Shown in pieces: positions 50,914-58,647 of a stretch of DNA of 64,000 nt. Every line of letters starts with the position of its first letter. Position 1 is the first letter of the stretch. A program made the position numbers and the translations under genes. The stretch spans positions 248,001-312,000 of the forward strand of contig NZ_VCJR02000003.1 of the NCBI RefSeq assembly GCF_009712425.2, written 5' to 3'. The notes under the pieces are model-generated. The model worked only from the letters and a program-made list of their open reading frames with translations. It searched no databases and was not told the DNA's origin. The DNA is from Aquisalinus luteolus (GTDB lineage: Bacteria > Pseudomonadota > Alphaproteobacteria > Caulobacterales > Parvularculaceae).

Positions 50914-52054
50914 ACGCCAATTCATCTGCAACGAGGCCAGCGCCCCGGTGCGGGTCAATATCACGACGAAAGTAAACCTTGCCTCCATCCGGCAAGAAAA
51001 ACGCAATGGCCGCGATGTAATCATCGTGCCCAGCGCTACGCTTCCGGATGACGTGATCATGAACGGAATCAAGTATCCCGCTGCCGAGATCGAGAAGTCT
51101 TATCGCACCCTCGACAAGACGCCCGCGCCATTTGGTCATCCGAAGGTCAACGGCCTGTTTGTGTCGGCTAAGGACCCTGAGGGCCTTAATGTTTCTTGGA
51201 TCGGTGCCTGGAACGAGAACGTGCGACGCGAGAATGGCCGCGTGTTCCTCGACAAGATCATTGACGTACAGAAGGCCAAGCAATCGCCTGAGGGCCAGCA
51301 GGTCTTGAACGCCATCGAGCAAAAGCAGCCGATCCACACATCAACCGGCCTGCTGTGCAACCTGACTGGACCCGATGGCGACGATCACGAGTACACCGCA
51401 ACGGATATCCTGTTCGACCATGACGCCATCCTCTTGAATGAGGATGGGGCCGCCACGCCGGAACAGGGGGTTGGTATTTTCGTCAATTCCAAAGGCGAAA
51501 GCGAAGAAACGAAGGTTATCAACTCTGCTTTTGACCGGGCAGACGACGAAATGGACTGGGCTATTGATAGCCTGGCCCGAGCGCTTGAAAAGCGCGACCG
51601 TGCTCCGATGCTGGAGCGAATGAAGTCCGCCATCCTGTCCGCATTCAGCGGCACCGAGCGGGAAACCTCAGCAAACAGAAAGGAAGCTGAAATGGCTGTT
51701 ACAGAAGAACAGTTCAAGACCCTTTCCGATAAGGTGGATACCCTCTCGGAAAGCCTCACCCCTGAAAAACTTGGCGAGGCCATCGGCAACGCGCTCAAGC
51801 CGATCACCGACAAGCTGGAAGCTGTCGAGAACGCACAAAAGGCGAAAGACGATGCCGAACTGAAAGAGCTTCAGGACAAGATCGTCAAGGCCAATCTGAT
51901 GAAGGAAGACGCTGCCAAGGAGCTGACGCTCAATGCGGCCCGCGCTCTTGCCGAAACCATCAAGCCGCAGAAAGCCGCTGCCGTGAATGGTGCTTTCCAG
52001 CGCCCGAATGACGGCCCGGCCTTCGTGCTGCCGAAAGCCGAAAAGGAGGCTTAA
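50903..52054 (+). CDS. Head maturation protease / scaffold (DUF2213), 383 aa
   Basis: The N-terminal part (residues about 30-200: DDVIMNGIKYPAAEIEKSYR, TPAPFGHPKV, GLLCNLTGPDGD) is the DUF2213 head protease type; the C-terminal 130 residues are helical and charged (LKELQDKIVKANLMKEDAAK), typical of a fused scaffold. I use ATG50903, overlapping the portal stop. Confidence 0.8.
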   Translation: MINKRQFICNEASAPVRVNITTKVNLASIRQEKRNGRDVIIVPSATLPDDVIMNGIKYPAAEIEKSYRTLDKTPAPFGHPKVNGLFVSAKDPEGLNVSWIGAWNENVRRENGRVFLDKIIDVQKAKQSPEGQQVLNAIEQKQPIHTSTGLLCNLTGPDGDDHEYTATDILFDHDAILLNEDGAATPEQGVGIFVNSKGESEETKVINSAFDRADDEMDWAIDSLARALEKRDRAPMLERMKSAILSAFSGTERETSANRKEAEMAVTEEQFKTLSDKVDTLSESLTPEKLGEAIGNALKPITDKLEAVENAQKAKDDAELKELQDKIVKANLMKEDAAKELTLNAARALAETIKPQKAAAVNGAFQRPNDGPAFVLPKAEKEA

Positions 52055-52057
52055 CAC

Positions 52058-52519
52058 ATGGCACGTTACAACAAGATTTTCCTTGGCCCGGTCGAAGAGA
52101 CCAAGCCGCAAGTCCGTGAGCTGAATGCTTCCGTCGCCCTGAAACCGGGTCGGCTGGTTGTGATCAGTTCCGGCGAATGGGCGCTTGCTGCCGCAACGAC
52201 CGTTGGCAAGGTCTGGCTCGTACAGGACAATTATCTCGCTATGAAGGGCGTTGATGATGACTGGACGCAGGACACGACCGCCATCGGCATCGAGATGCAG
52301 GATGACCAGCTCTATGCAGCTCGCATCGCCAATGGCGTCAACATCACCGCCATTGGTACCGCCCTCACGCCGGGTGCTAACGGCACGCTCGCCATTGCAT
52401 CCACAGAAGACCTCATCGTTGCCTACTCTGAAGAGGTCTACAACAACAACTCCGGTAGCGAACAACTGCTCAAGGTCCGTCCTGCAGGCAGCCAATCCTA
52501 TCTGAGCGCAGCCGCATAA
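52058..52519 (+). CDS. Head decoration-like protein, 153 aa
   Basis: All-beta small protein (LKPGRLVVISSGEWALAAAT, GTALTPGANGTLAIASTEDL) between the protease and capsid genes, the usual place of a capsid cement protein. Confidence 0.72.
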   Translation: MARYNKIFLGPVEETKPQVRELNASVALKPGRLVVISSGEWALAAATTVGKVWLVQDNYLAMKGVDDDWTQDTTAIGIEMQDDQLYAARIANGVNITAIGTALTPGANGTLAIASTEDLIVAYSEEVYNNNSGSEQLLKVRPAGSQSYLSAAA

Positions 52520-52531
52520 GGAGGAATTCAC

Positions 52532-53584
52532 ATGCGATATTTTGACGAACAACTTGTCGCCAATTCGCGTCCTCACGCGGCTTGGTGGGGCGAAGTAACG
52601 GCGAACCGCGAATGGTTCCACCAGAAGGAAGACGACATGGCAACGGTGGCTAACGCTGCCTCTGTCTTGCCGCGCGATGCCTGGCTGGATCTGGACGGTA
52701 TCACCCGCCGCGTAATGCGCAATGACGAAGGTCAGGCGTACATGCAGGACCTGATGCCTCTGGCAAAGGCTGTGAACATCGGCAAGCTGGTTCACCTCAA
52801 CCGCGTGTCTTCGGATGCCGGTTCGGTGCAGCGCTCCATGTCTGGTCAGGTTCCGAACACCCTCGATAAGGTCGAGTACACCTATCGCGGGACGCCGGTT
52901 CCGATCTTCTCCAGCGGCTATGGCCGTGAATGGCGCGAGTGGAACACGCTTTCGTCTGAGAACTTCGACGCCCTTGCCGACGATCAGGAAGCGATCACGG
53001 CGAAGATTCGTCGCGACATGGCGCAGTATGCGCTTGACGGCGATTCATCGCTCAACTTCCAGGGCTATGCCGCTGCCGGTATCCGCACCAACGCCCTGTC
53101 CAAGGTCATCAACCTTGGCACTGCGAACTCTGGTGCCAATATCGACCTGACGGCCACAGCCACAACGTCGGACGCCATCGATGCATTCTTCACCAATACT
53201 CTTGGTGCGATGCTTGATGCCAACCACATCACCGGCGCGGTGAACGTCTATGTCTCGCCGGAGATTGGCCGCAACTTCGACCGCTCCTATTCCGGTTCTG
53301 CCGGTAACAAGGAAGGCAAGCTGTGGGAGTATCTGGAAAGCAACCGCCGCATCAACAAGATCGCGGTTTCCTATGAGCTGACGGGTAACGAGATGTTCGG
53401 CTTCGTGCCGAGTGCCGAGTATATCCGCCCGCTGATCGGTATGGCGACCAACACGACCGCGATGACCCGTCTCAACCCGACCGATAATTACCAGTTCCTG
53501 GTGATGGCGGCGATGGGCTTGGAAATTCGCGCTGATTACAACGGCAAAACCGGCGTGTTCTACACGACCGATATTGACGAGTAA
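52532..53584 (+). CDS. Major capsid protein (DUF2184 type), 350 aa
   Basis: Position after decoration protein, length and sequence (DAWLDLDGITRRVMRNDEGQ, PVPIFSSGYGREWREW, YVSPEIGRNFDRSYSGSAGN) fit DUF2184 capsid proteins with the HK97 fold. GGAGG site before ATG52532; an internal ATG at 52637 follows the 35-residue N-terminal arm. Confidence 0.82.
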   Translation: MRYFDEQLVANSRPHAAWWGEVTANREWFHQKEDDMATVANAASVLPRDAWLDLDGITRRVMRNDEGQAYMQDLMPLAKAVNIGKLVHLNRVSSDAGSVQRSMSGQVPNTLDKVEYTYRGTPVPIFSSGYGREWREWNTLSSENFDALADDQEAITAKIRRDMAQYALDGDSSLNFQGYAAAGIRTNALSKVINLGTANSGANIDLTATATTSDAIDAFFTNTLGAMLDANHITGAVNVYVSPEIGRNFDRSYSGSAGNKEGKLWEYLESNRRINKIAVSYELTGNEMFGFVPSAEYIRPLIGMATNTTAMTRLNPTDNYQFLVMAAMGLEIRADYNGKTGVFYTTDIDE

Positions 53585-53590
53585 TCCATG

Positions 53591-53614
53591 AGGCCCCGCT
53601 TTAACCGGCGGGGC
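53591..53614 (+). terminator. Hairpin after the capsid gene
   Basis: GGCCCCGC / GCGGGGCC with an 8-base loop directly behind the capsid stop; only a weak T content follows (CTTCTATT). It may lower expression of the genes behind the capsid gene or stabilise the capsid mRNA. Confidence 0.45.
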
Positions 53615-53635
53615 CGCTTCTATTCAGGAGACGAT

Positions 53636-53983
53636 ATGCAGATCGAAATTACCGCAGGCGGTATCTACCGCGCGACGAAAGAAGGCTCTGAGGAAATCCC
53701 TGTCGGCACTGTCATGACCGTCTCGAAAGAGCCGGTGCAATGGAAGGGTCGCTATCGCATCATCGGCAAAGGCGGCGACACCATGGTCGTCAATCCGGCC
53801 ACTGACGGTGGCCGCGAAAAGGCAATCCGTGATGCGATCATGGGCCTGTCAGAAGACGACTTCACCGCACAGGGTAAGCCCGAGGTTGATGCGATCAACA
53901 CGCTGATGCCGGAGAGCTCTGCCACGGTCACGGCCAAGGAGCGCGATGCGGTCTGGTCCAAGATGCAAGATGAGGCCGAATAG
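53636..53983 (+). CDS. Phage head-region protein, 115 aa
   Basis: MQIEITAGGIYRATKEGSEE, then SH3-like strands (GRYRIIGKGGDTMVV) and a helical end. AGGAGA site before ATG53636; the in-frame codons upstream pass through the hairpin. No family recognised. Confidence 0.65.
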   Translation: MQIEITAGGIYRATKEGSEEIPVGTVMTVSKEPVQWKGRYRIIGKGGDTMVVNPATDGGREKAIRDAIMGLSEDDFTAQGKPEVDAINTLMPESSATVTAKERDAVWSKMQDEAE

Positions 53984-54427
53984 GTGAGCCTGATCGGCAC
54001 GATCGCAGACTGGCGCACATGGGCCACGGCGCGGGGCGACAGCGCCCCCGCTGATGCGGATGATGCGGACGCTACAGCGGCCTTGCAACGCGCAACGGAC
54101 TATATCCGCTATTACTACGTCTCCCGGTTCGTTTCGCCCTATACGGAAGCGTCGGACAATGTCGAGGAGGCGACCTATGTTGCGGCTGGTGTTGAACTGG
54201 CAACACCTGGGTTCTTCTCGAAGACCTACACAGAAGGCGAGCGCAAGGTTTTAACGGGCGTTGACAGCATCCGGTGGACCGTTGTCGAGCGTGGGTCAAC
54301 GGCCCGCACCGGCACGCTGATGATGCCGACGCACAGCCTTATCGAGGCGATGCTGGGCAATTACCTGCCGAATGACAATGTGACCGCGCCTTATATCAAG
54401 CGCATTGGCGGTCGCCGTGACTCTTGA
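53984..54427 (+). CDS. Head-tail connector-like protein, 147 aa
   Basis: IADWRTWATARGDSAPADAD and QRATDYIRYYYVSR with a following helix pair resemble gp6-type adaptors that attach below the portal. GTG start. Confidence 0.65.
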   Translation: MSLIGTIADWRTWATARGDSAPADADDADATAALQRATDYIRYYYVSRFVSPYTEASDNVEEATYVAAGVELATPGFFSKTYTEGERKVLTGVDSIRWTVVERGSTARTGTLMMPTHSLIEAMLGNYLPNDNVTAPYIKRIGGRRDS

Positions 54428-54788
54428 TGTTGCGGCCATATCGGCAGATGTCAGGGCGGGTTTGCTAGAGGCGGGAGTTCCGCCTGAGCCGGGGGCCACA
54501 CCTCTGCTGAAAAAAAAGCAAGTCACCGGTAGCGGCTATAATCCGACCGTGACCTATAGTGATGGTGACGATATTGTCATCGTGTTTAGCAAGTTCTCAG
54601 ACAAGCGTATTGACGGGTCTAGTATCTTGGAAACCGACACCCGCATCCTCATGGATGCGACCGGTCCCGTGCCTGAGATAGGCGACAAGATATATATTTC
54701 AGATACGGAACAATACAACATCATCAACCCCAAGCCGATCCGGCCATCCGGGACGGCGGTGCTTTGGGAATTGCAGTGTAGGAAATGA
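54417..54788 (+). CDS. Head-tail joining protein, 123 aa
   Basis: Small beta-rich protein (SDGDDIVIVFSKFSDKRIDG, PEIGDKIYISDTEQYNIINP) in the place of a neck or stopper protein. GTG54417 overlaps the previous gene by 11 bases. Confidence 0.65.
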   Translation: MTLDVAAISADVRAGLLEAGVPPEPGATPLLKKKQVTGSGYNPTVTYSDGDDIVIVFSKFSDKRIDGSSILETDTRILMDATGPVPEIGDKIYISDTEQYNIINPKPIRPSGTAVLWELQCRK

Positions 54789-55837
54789 CACCATCCGAAC
54801 GCGAGCGCCTTGCAGAGCTGCTTGATATTCATGACCGGCGCATTCGTGAGGCTTTCCTGCAGGCCATTGCCGAGACCAGCAACAGGGTCACGTTGGCCCG
54901 CGTTGTCGAGGCACTGGAGCGCGGGAATATCGAGGCTGCACTCGATGCGTTGCTGTTAGATAGCGCCAGCTTCGATCTGATCGCTGAGGCGGTAAGGCAG
55001 GCCTATATCGACGGCGGTCGCTTCGGTGCCTCGGTCCTGTCCGGTACGCGGGCGGGCTTTTCCGCCACCATCCTGTTCGATGTGCGCAACCCGGCTGCTG
55101 AGCGCTGGCTCTTGGAGAAGTCTTCCCGGCTGATACAGGCCATCGTTGAAGACCAGCGCCAAGGTGTAAGGGAGGCTCTGGCGGATGGCATGCGCCGGGG
55201 CGTCAATCCACGCTCTACTGCGCTGGATATCGTGGGTAGGGTGCAGAAGGGCCAGAATATCCGCTCAGGCGGCAAGCTGGGGCTTACGGCTCACCAGATG
55301 GGCTATGTGTCTCAGGCCCGCTCGCAGCTCTCCAGCGGCGATCCTGCGATGATGAAAGCCTATCTCAGGCGCAAGCTGCGGGATGGCAGGTATGATCGCA
55401 CAGTGCTTAAGGCTATTCGAGACGGAAAGCCGCTCACCGGTGCGCAGATAGACGTTATCATCGGTCGGTATGCTGACCGGCTGCTCAAGCACCGTGGCGA
55501 CACGATAGCCCGCACGGAGAGCCTGAGCGCCATGACGGCCTCACGGTACGAGGCAACGAGACAGGCTATACAGAGCGGCACCCTGCCAGCCTTTGCGGTC
55601 GAGATGGAGTGGAATGCCACGCCAGACGCAAGGGTCAGGGACAGCCATATCTACCTGCATCGGGACCGGGTTCGCTTCGGCGAGGCATTCCAGACGATCC
55701 ATGGCAACAGGCTTCGCTATCCCGGCGATGCAGAGTTGGGCGCGACCGGCAAGGATCTGATCAACTGCCGCTGCCGTGGTGATGTTCGAGTTGACTGGAT
55801 AGCGGTGGCGAAATGGAAGAAGGCGAGAGGGGGCTAA
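54785..55837 (+). CDS. Phage head morphogenesis protein (SPP1 gp7/Mu F-like), 350 aa
   Basis: The C-terminal domain (DTIARTESLSAMTASRYEAT, VEMEWNATPDARVRDSHIYL and LINCRCRGDVRVDWI) is the head morphogenesis domain with its Cys/His-like end (TPDxRVRxxHxxL...NCRC). The N-terminal half is helical. Its stop overlaps the convergent HTH gene by 4 bases. Confidence 0.83.
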   Translation: MTPSERERLAELLDIHDRRIREAFLQAIAETSNRVTLARVVEALERGNIEAALDALLLDSASFDLIAEAVRQAYIDGGRFGASVLSGTRAGFSATILFDVRNPAAERWLLEKSSRLIQAIVEDQRQGVREALADGMRRGVNPRSTALDIVGRVQKGQNIRSGGKLGLTAHQMGYVSQARSQLSSGDPAMMKAYLRRKLRDGRYDRTVLKAIRDGKPLTGAQIDVIIGRYADRLLKHRGDTIARTESLSAMTASRYEATRQAIQSGTLPAFAVEMEWNATPDARVRDSHIYLHRDRVRFGEAFQTIHGNRLRYPGDAELGATGKDLINCRCRGDVRVDWIAVAKWKKARGG

Positions 55838-56196
55838 GCGGATTTTCTCATTTTGCGCATTGCCTTCATGTAGTTGTATACTCGCGCCTTGGCTGCCGCC
55901 TCGCCGATGCCGAGGGTTTCGGCTACTGCGGAAAAGGGCATCCCGGTACGGTACAATCCGTATGCCTCAATCTGTTTTTTAGTGGGGGACTGTTTTGCGG
56001 CGGTTGGTAAAATTCCGTCTCTGTCGAGAATCTTGTCTTCAATAAACTGATTAATTTCAGATTCGACCCAAGCGTTACGATTTGTGCTGATTTTTACAGG
56101 CATGGGGAACTTGCCCTGTTGAGAAAGGCGCCAAAGATGCACTCTGGAATATGGTATACCCCGCGCAATCAAATCTTCGTAGCTAAGCAGTTTCAT
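55834..56196 (-). CDS. AlpA/MerR-like DNA-binding protein inserted in the structural operon, 120 aa
   Basis: The first 60 residues (LSYEDLIARGIPYSRVHLWR, GKFPMPVKI, NRNAWVESEINQFIEDK) are an AlpA-type winged helix of excisionase/regulators; a second helix-turn-helix follows (TKKQIEAYGLYRTGMPFSAV, AETLGIGEAAAKA). It is the only convincing minus-strand gene between terminase and the tail module with its own upstream region, so it looks like a later-acquired gene. Confidence 0.75.
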   Translation of the reverse strand: MKLLSYEDLIARGIPYSRVHLWRLSQQGKFPMPVKISTNRNAWVESEINQFIEDKILDRDGILPTAAKQSPTKKQIEAYGLYRTGMPFSAVAETLGIGEAAAKARVYNYMKAMRKMRKSA

Positions 56197-56365
56197 ATTG
56201 ATCTCCCTTCATTGCGATAACATGCCATGCGCGGGGTGAAAAAACAATAACAAAAACAACAGCTTAAGTGTTGCCATAGAGCCTAACAAAGACCGCCAAA
56301 AGTAGGTAAAACAGCAACTTAGGTGGCAATTTACACCGCTAGGTTTGGAAAGAGTGTGGAAAAAT
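56197..56365. promoter_or_regulatory. AT-rich promoter region of the AlpA-like gene with a repeated motif
   Basis: About 170 AT-rich bases, unlike the flanking genes. A motif occurs twice in similar form: CTTAAGTGTTGCCA (near 56263) and CTTAGGTGGCA (near 56317). Could be binding sites of the AlpA-like protein; weak. Confidence 0.3.
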
Positions 56366-56803
56366 ATGGCCCAATCATTCACAGCCCAGATAGACGAGTG
56401 GGTCAAAGAGACAAGACTCCGGGCCGAGACGGTGACAAAGGTTGCTGCCGACAAGGTGTTTGCCGGAGTGACCACGCCAGTTGCTCAGGGCGGTCGCATG
56501 AGGGTCGATACCGGCTTTCTGAGGTCCTCTTTCGAGGTGACGCTCAACGTGCCGGTCGATGCTGTCAGGTACAAGCCTGAGGATGTTGACCGGTTCACCT
56601 TCGATCCGGGCGAGATCACGCTCTCCCTCGCCGGGTTCGAGCTTGGAGATACGATCTACGGTGTCTTCACCGCGAATTACGCCCGCTATCGGGAGTATGG
56701 CGCGAACGGTCAGCCTCCTGATGCTTTTGTCCGGACTGAGGTTCTTCAGTGGCAGGACTATGTGAATGAGGCCGTGAGGGAAGTTCGGGCGGCGGGCCTG
56801 TAA
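56366..56803 (+). CDS. gp10-type minor tail / tail completion protein, 145 aa
   Basis: FTAQIDEWVKETRLRAETVT, GRMRVDTGFLRSSFEV, YARYREYGANGQPPDAF: the pattern RVDTGxLRxS and YAxxxEYG is that of HK97 gp10-like neck proteins. ATG56366. Confidence 0.75.
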   Translation: MAQSFTAQIDEWVKETRLRAETVTKVAADKVFAGVTTPVAQGGRMRVDTGFLRSSFEVTLNVPVDAVRYKPEDVDRFTFDPGEITLSLAGFELGDTIYGVFTANYARYREYGANGQPPDAFVRTEVLQWQDYVNEAVREVRAAGL

Positions 56804-56975
56804 TCTCGCTGCCCTCCTTGGTCAGTCCGTAGGCTGCGATAAGCGTCGTCAGATAGGACCGTGCCAGTTTCAAAGACGTATCAGCGCCTGTTGACAGCGC
56901 GGGTTCATCGCCCAGCGCAGAGCGGGCTTTTATCAGGCGCTCAAACGCTTCTCGCTTATTCAAGGGATCAGACAT
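56667..56975 (-). CDS. Possible minus-strand protein, 102 aa
   Basis: SDPLNKREAFERLIKARSAL and LKLARSYLTTLIAAYGLTKE read like a helical protein, and no plus-strand frame fills 56804-56973. Its C-terminal third, however, is the reverse of the gp10-like gene, and the ribosome site is weak. Confidence 0.4.
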   Translation of the reverse strand: MSDPLNKREAFERLIKARSALGDEPALSTGADTSLKLARSYLTTLIAAYGLTKEGSEITGPPPELPSRPHSHSPATEEPQSGQKHQEADRSRHTPDSGRNSR

Positions 56976-57396
56976 GGCGACAGGCCCCGAGGCAGTGATT
57001 GCCGATCTACTACTTGAGCATATGGACGGCCTGACAACAACCCCGGCGACGGACAAGGCGTGGGGCAATGTCGATCATAAGCGCGGCACCAAGGATTATC
57101 TTGAGGTCGCAATCCTGCCCGTGCGCAGCGAGGTTCCGGCTCTGGCCGGTGTCAGGCGTGCGCGGGGCATATTGCAGGTCACTGTGGCTGTGAAGCGCAA
57201 CAGGGGCATCGTGAAGGCAATGGAGCTGGTCTCTCAGGTCTGTGACCATTGCCCTAGCGGTACGCTTCTCCAGTCTGGCGACATCTGCGTCCGTTTCAAC
57301 AGCCAATCTTCTCCGACCGCCCCCCTGGTGGAGAGGGACGAAATCCGAATTCCGGTTTCCATTCCATATCAGTCACTCATTGAAGAAGGAGAGTAG
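56974..57396 (+). CDS. DUF4128-like tail terminator, 140 aa
   Basis: EAVIADLLLEHMDGLTTTPA, YLEVAILPVRSEVPAL and VERDEIRIPVSIPYQS fit the small alpha/beta tail-terminator proteins that cap the tail tube. Immediately before the tube gene. Confidence 0.72.
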   Translation: MATGPEAVIADLLLEHMDGLTTTPATDKAWGNVDHKRGTKDYLEVAILPVRSEVPALAGVRRARGILQVTVAVKRNRGIVKAMELVSQVCDHCPSGTLLQSGDICVRFNSQSSPTAPLVERDEIRIPVSIPYQSLIEEGE

Positions 57397-57398
57397 AC

Positions 57399-57893
57399 AT
57401 GTCTCAAGATGGCGGCACTCAAGGCCGTAGGATTTATATCGCTGTCACCAGCTCTGGCGGGTCTACCCCTGACGAGGCTGCTGATGATCTGAATGAAAGC
57501 GAATTCGAGGCCCTTGACTGGGTCGAGATCAAGCACGCCGCGCCGGTCCCGTCCTTCGACGTGGAGCAGGCCATGGAGCAATTCGAGCCGGTCACTGGTC
57601 TTGCCGTCCCGTTCAAGGGTGTCGAGTCCATGACAGGCCGGGAATTGTCCTTCATCCGCCGCAAGGCCGATGCCGGGCAAATCGCTGTGCAGGCTGCTGG
57701 CGATACTGACCTGTATTACCCGTTCAAGCTGGTCTATCGCGATGCGGCGACGGGCGGGAACAACACAGTGAAATATTCCCGCGCACTTGTCCGGAAGGCC
57801 ATGGAGGGCCAGAGCGAGGCCGGTGGCGCTGCCATCATCACCACGCAACTCGCCTTCGTTCAGTATCCGATCAAGACGGATGACGCCGCGTAA
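57399..57893 (+). CDS. Major tail tube protein, 164 aa
   Basis: Beta-rich (RRIYIAVTSSGGSTPDEAAD, MTGRELSFIRRKADAG, DLYYPFKLVYRDAATGGNNT) and in the fixed place between tail terminator and chaperones. GAAGGAG site. Confidence 0.75.
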   Translation: MSQDGGTQGRRIYIAVTSSGGSTPDEAADDLNESEFEALDWVEIKHAAPVPSFDVEQAMEQFEPVTGLAVPFKGVESMTGRELSFIRRKADAGQIAVQAAGDTDLYYPFKLVYRDAATGGNNTVKYSRALVRKAMEGQSEAGGAAIITTQLAFVQYPIKTDDAA

Positions 57894-58333
57894 TGGACCT
57901 TTCAGCGATTGAACCTAGCCCGTACTGGTACGAGGTGAAGAACCCGGCAACAGGCAAGCCTATCGGCCTGTCCCTGCTGATCTGCGATCCAACGGACCCT
58001 GATTATGAAGCGGTCGAGTCCGCTCATAACAAGGTCTTTACCTCAGCCGCCCGTGATGGCGTCGAGGTCAAGGAAGACGAGATCGAGGACATGACCCGGA
58101 GCAAGTTTGCTGCCCGGATCAAGGAGTTCAAATGGGGTAAGGGTGCCGATGGCAAGCCTGCCTCGTGGAACGGCAAGACGCCTGACTACTCCCACGCCAC
58201 GGCCAAGGACATGCTGACCCGGGACTGGCTTTACCGCCAAGTCATGCAGGCTTGCTCCAAGGAGGCGCTTTTTTTTCAAGGGCAGAACACTGGCTCTGCC
58301 GAGAAATCAAAAGACACACAGCCTACAGAATAG
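57893..58333 (+). CDS. Tail assembly chaperone (G-like), 146 aa
   Basis: First part of the frameshifted pair that loads the tape measure protein. IEPSPYWYEVKNPATGKPIG starts it; the frame passes a run of eight T at 58269-58276 (codons CTT TTT TTT), where a -1 shift gives the longer product with the next frame. Without the shift it ends at 58333 in a Ser/Lys/Thr-rich tail. It overlaps the tube stop by 1 base. Confidence 0.85.
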   Translation: MDLSAIEPSPYWYEVKNPATGKPIGLSLLICDPTDPDYEAVESAHNKVFTSAARDGVEVKEDEIEDMTRSKFAARIKEFKWGKGADGKPASWNGKTPDYSHATAKDMLTRDWLYRQVMQACSKEALFFQGQNTGSAEKSKDTQPTE

Positions 58334-58647
58334 CCGATCACACCGGCAAGACCGAGCGTGATCGAATGCGTGAGGCGGGGATGGCTGTTAGCGAGCCGAC
58401 CCCGCCACGCGGCGCTGAATATCTCTGGAACGCCTTCCTCGCCCTATCTGAGGCAAGGCGATACGACCAAGGCGATCCTCAACCCCTGAGCCTTCTGGAA
58501 ATCAAGGCATGGACCGAGCTTTATGCCCGGCCCCTGTCCCCCCGTGAAATCGAGATCATCCAGATAATGGATGGCGTGTTCCGCAACACCTTTGCCCGCG
58601 TCATGCGGACCAATGAGAAGCGCAGAGAGTATCTGCAAGGAAAGTAA
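58252..58647 (+). CDS. Tail assembly chaperone extension (T-like), reached by -1 frameshift
   Basis: This frame is -1 to the one before. After the shift at T-TTT-TTT the protein continues SRAEHWLCREIKRHTAYRIA, then GAEYLWNAFLALSEARRYDQ to MRTNEKRREYLQGK. It ends at 58647, the first base of the tape measure gene. In-frame starts before the slip site have no ribosome site, so it should be made only as the GT-like fusion (57893-58647). Confidence 0.82.
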   Translation: MLQGGAFFSRAEHWLCREIKRHTAYRIADHTGKTERDRMREAGMAVSEPTPPRGAEYLWNAFLALSEARRYDQGDPQPLSLLEIKAWTELYARPLSPREIEIIQIMDGVFRNTFARVMRTNEKRREYLQGK

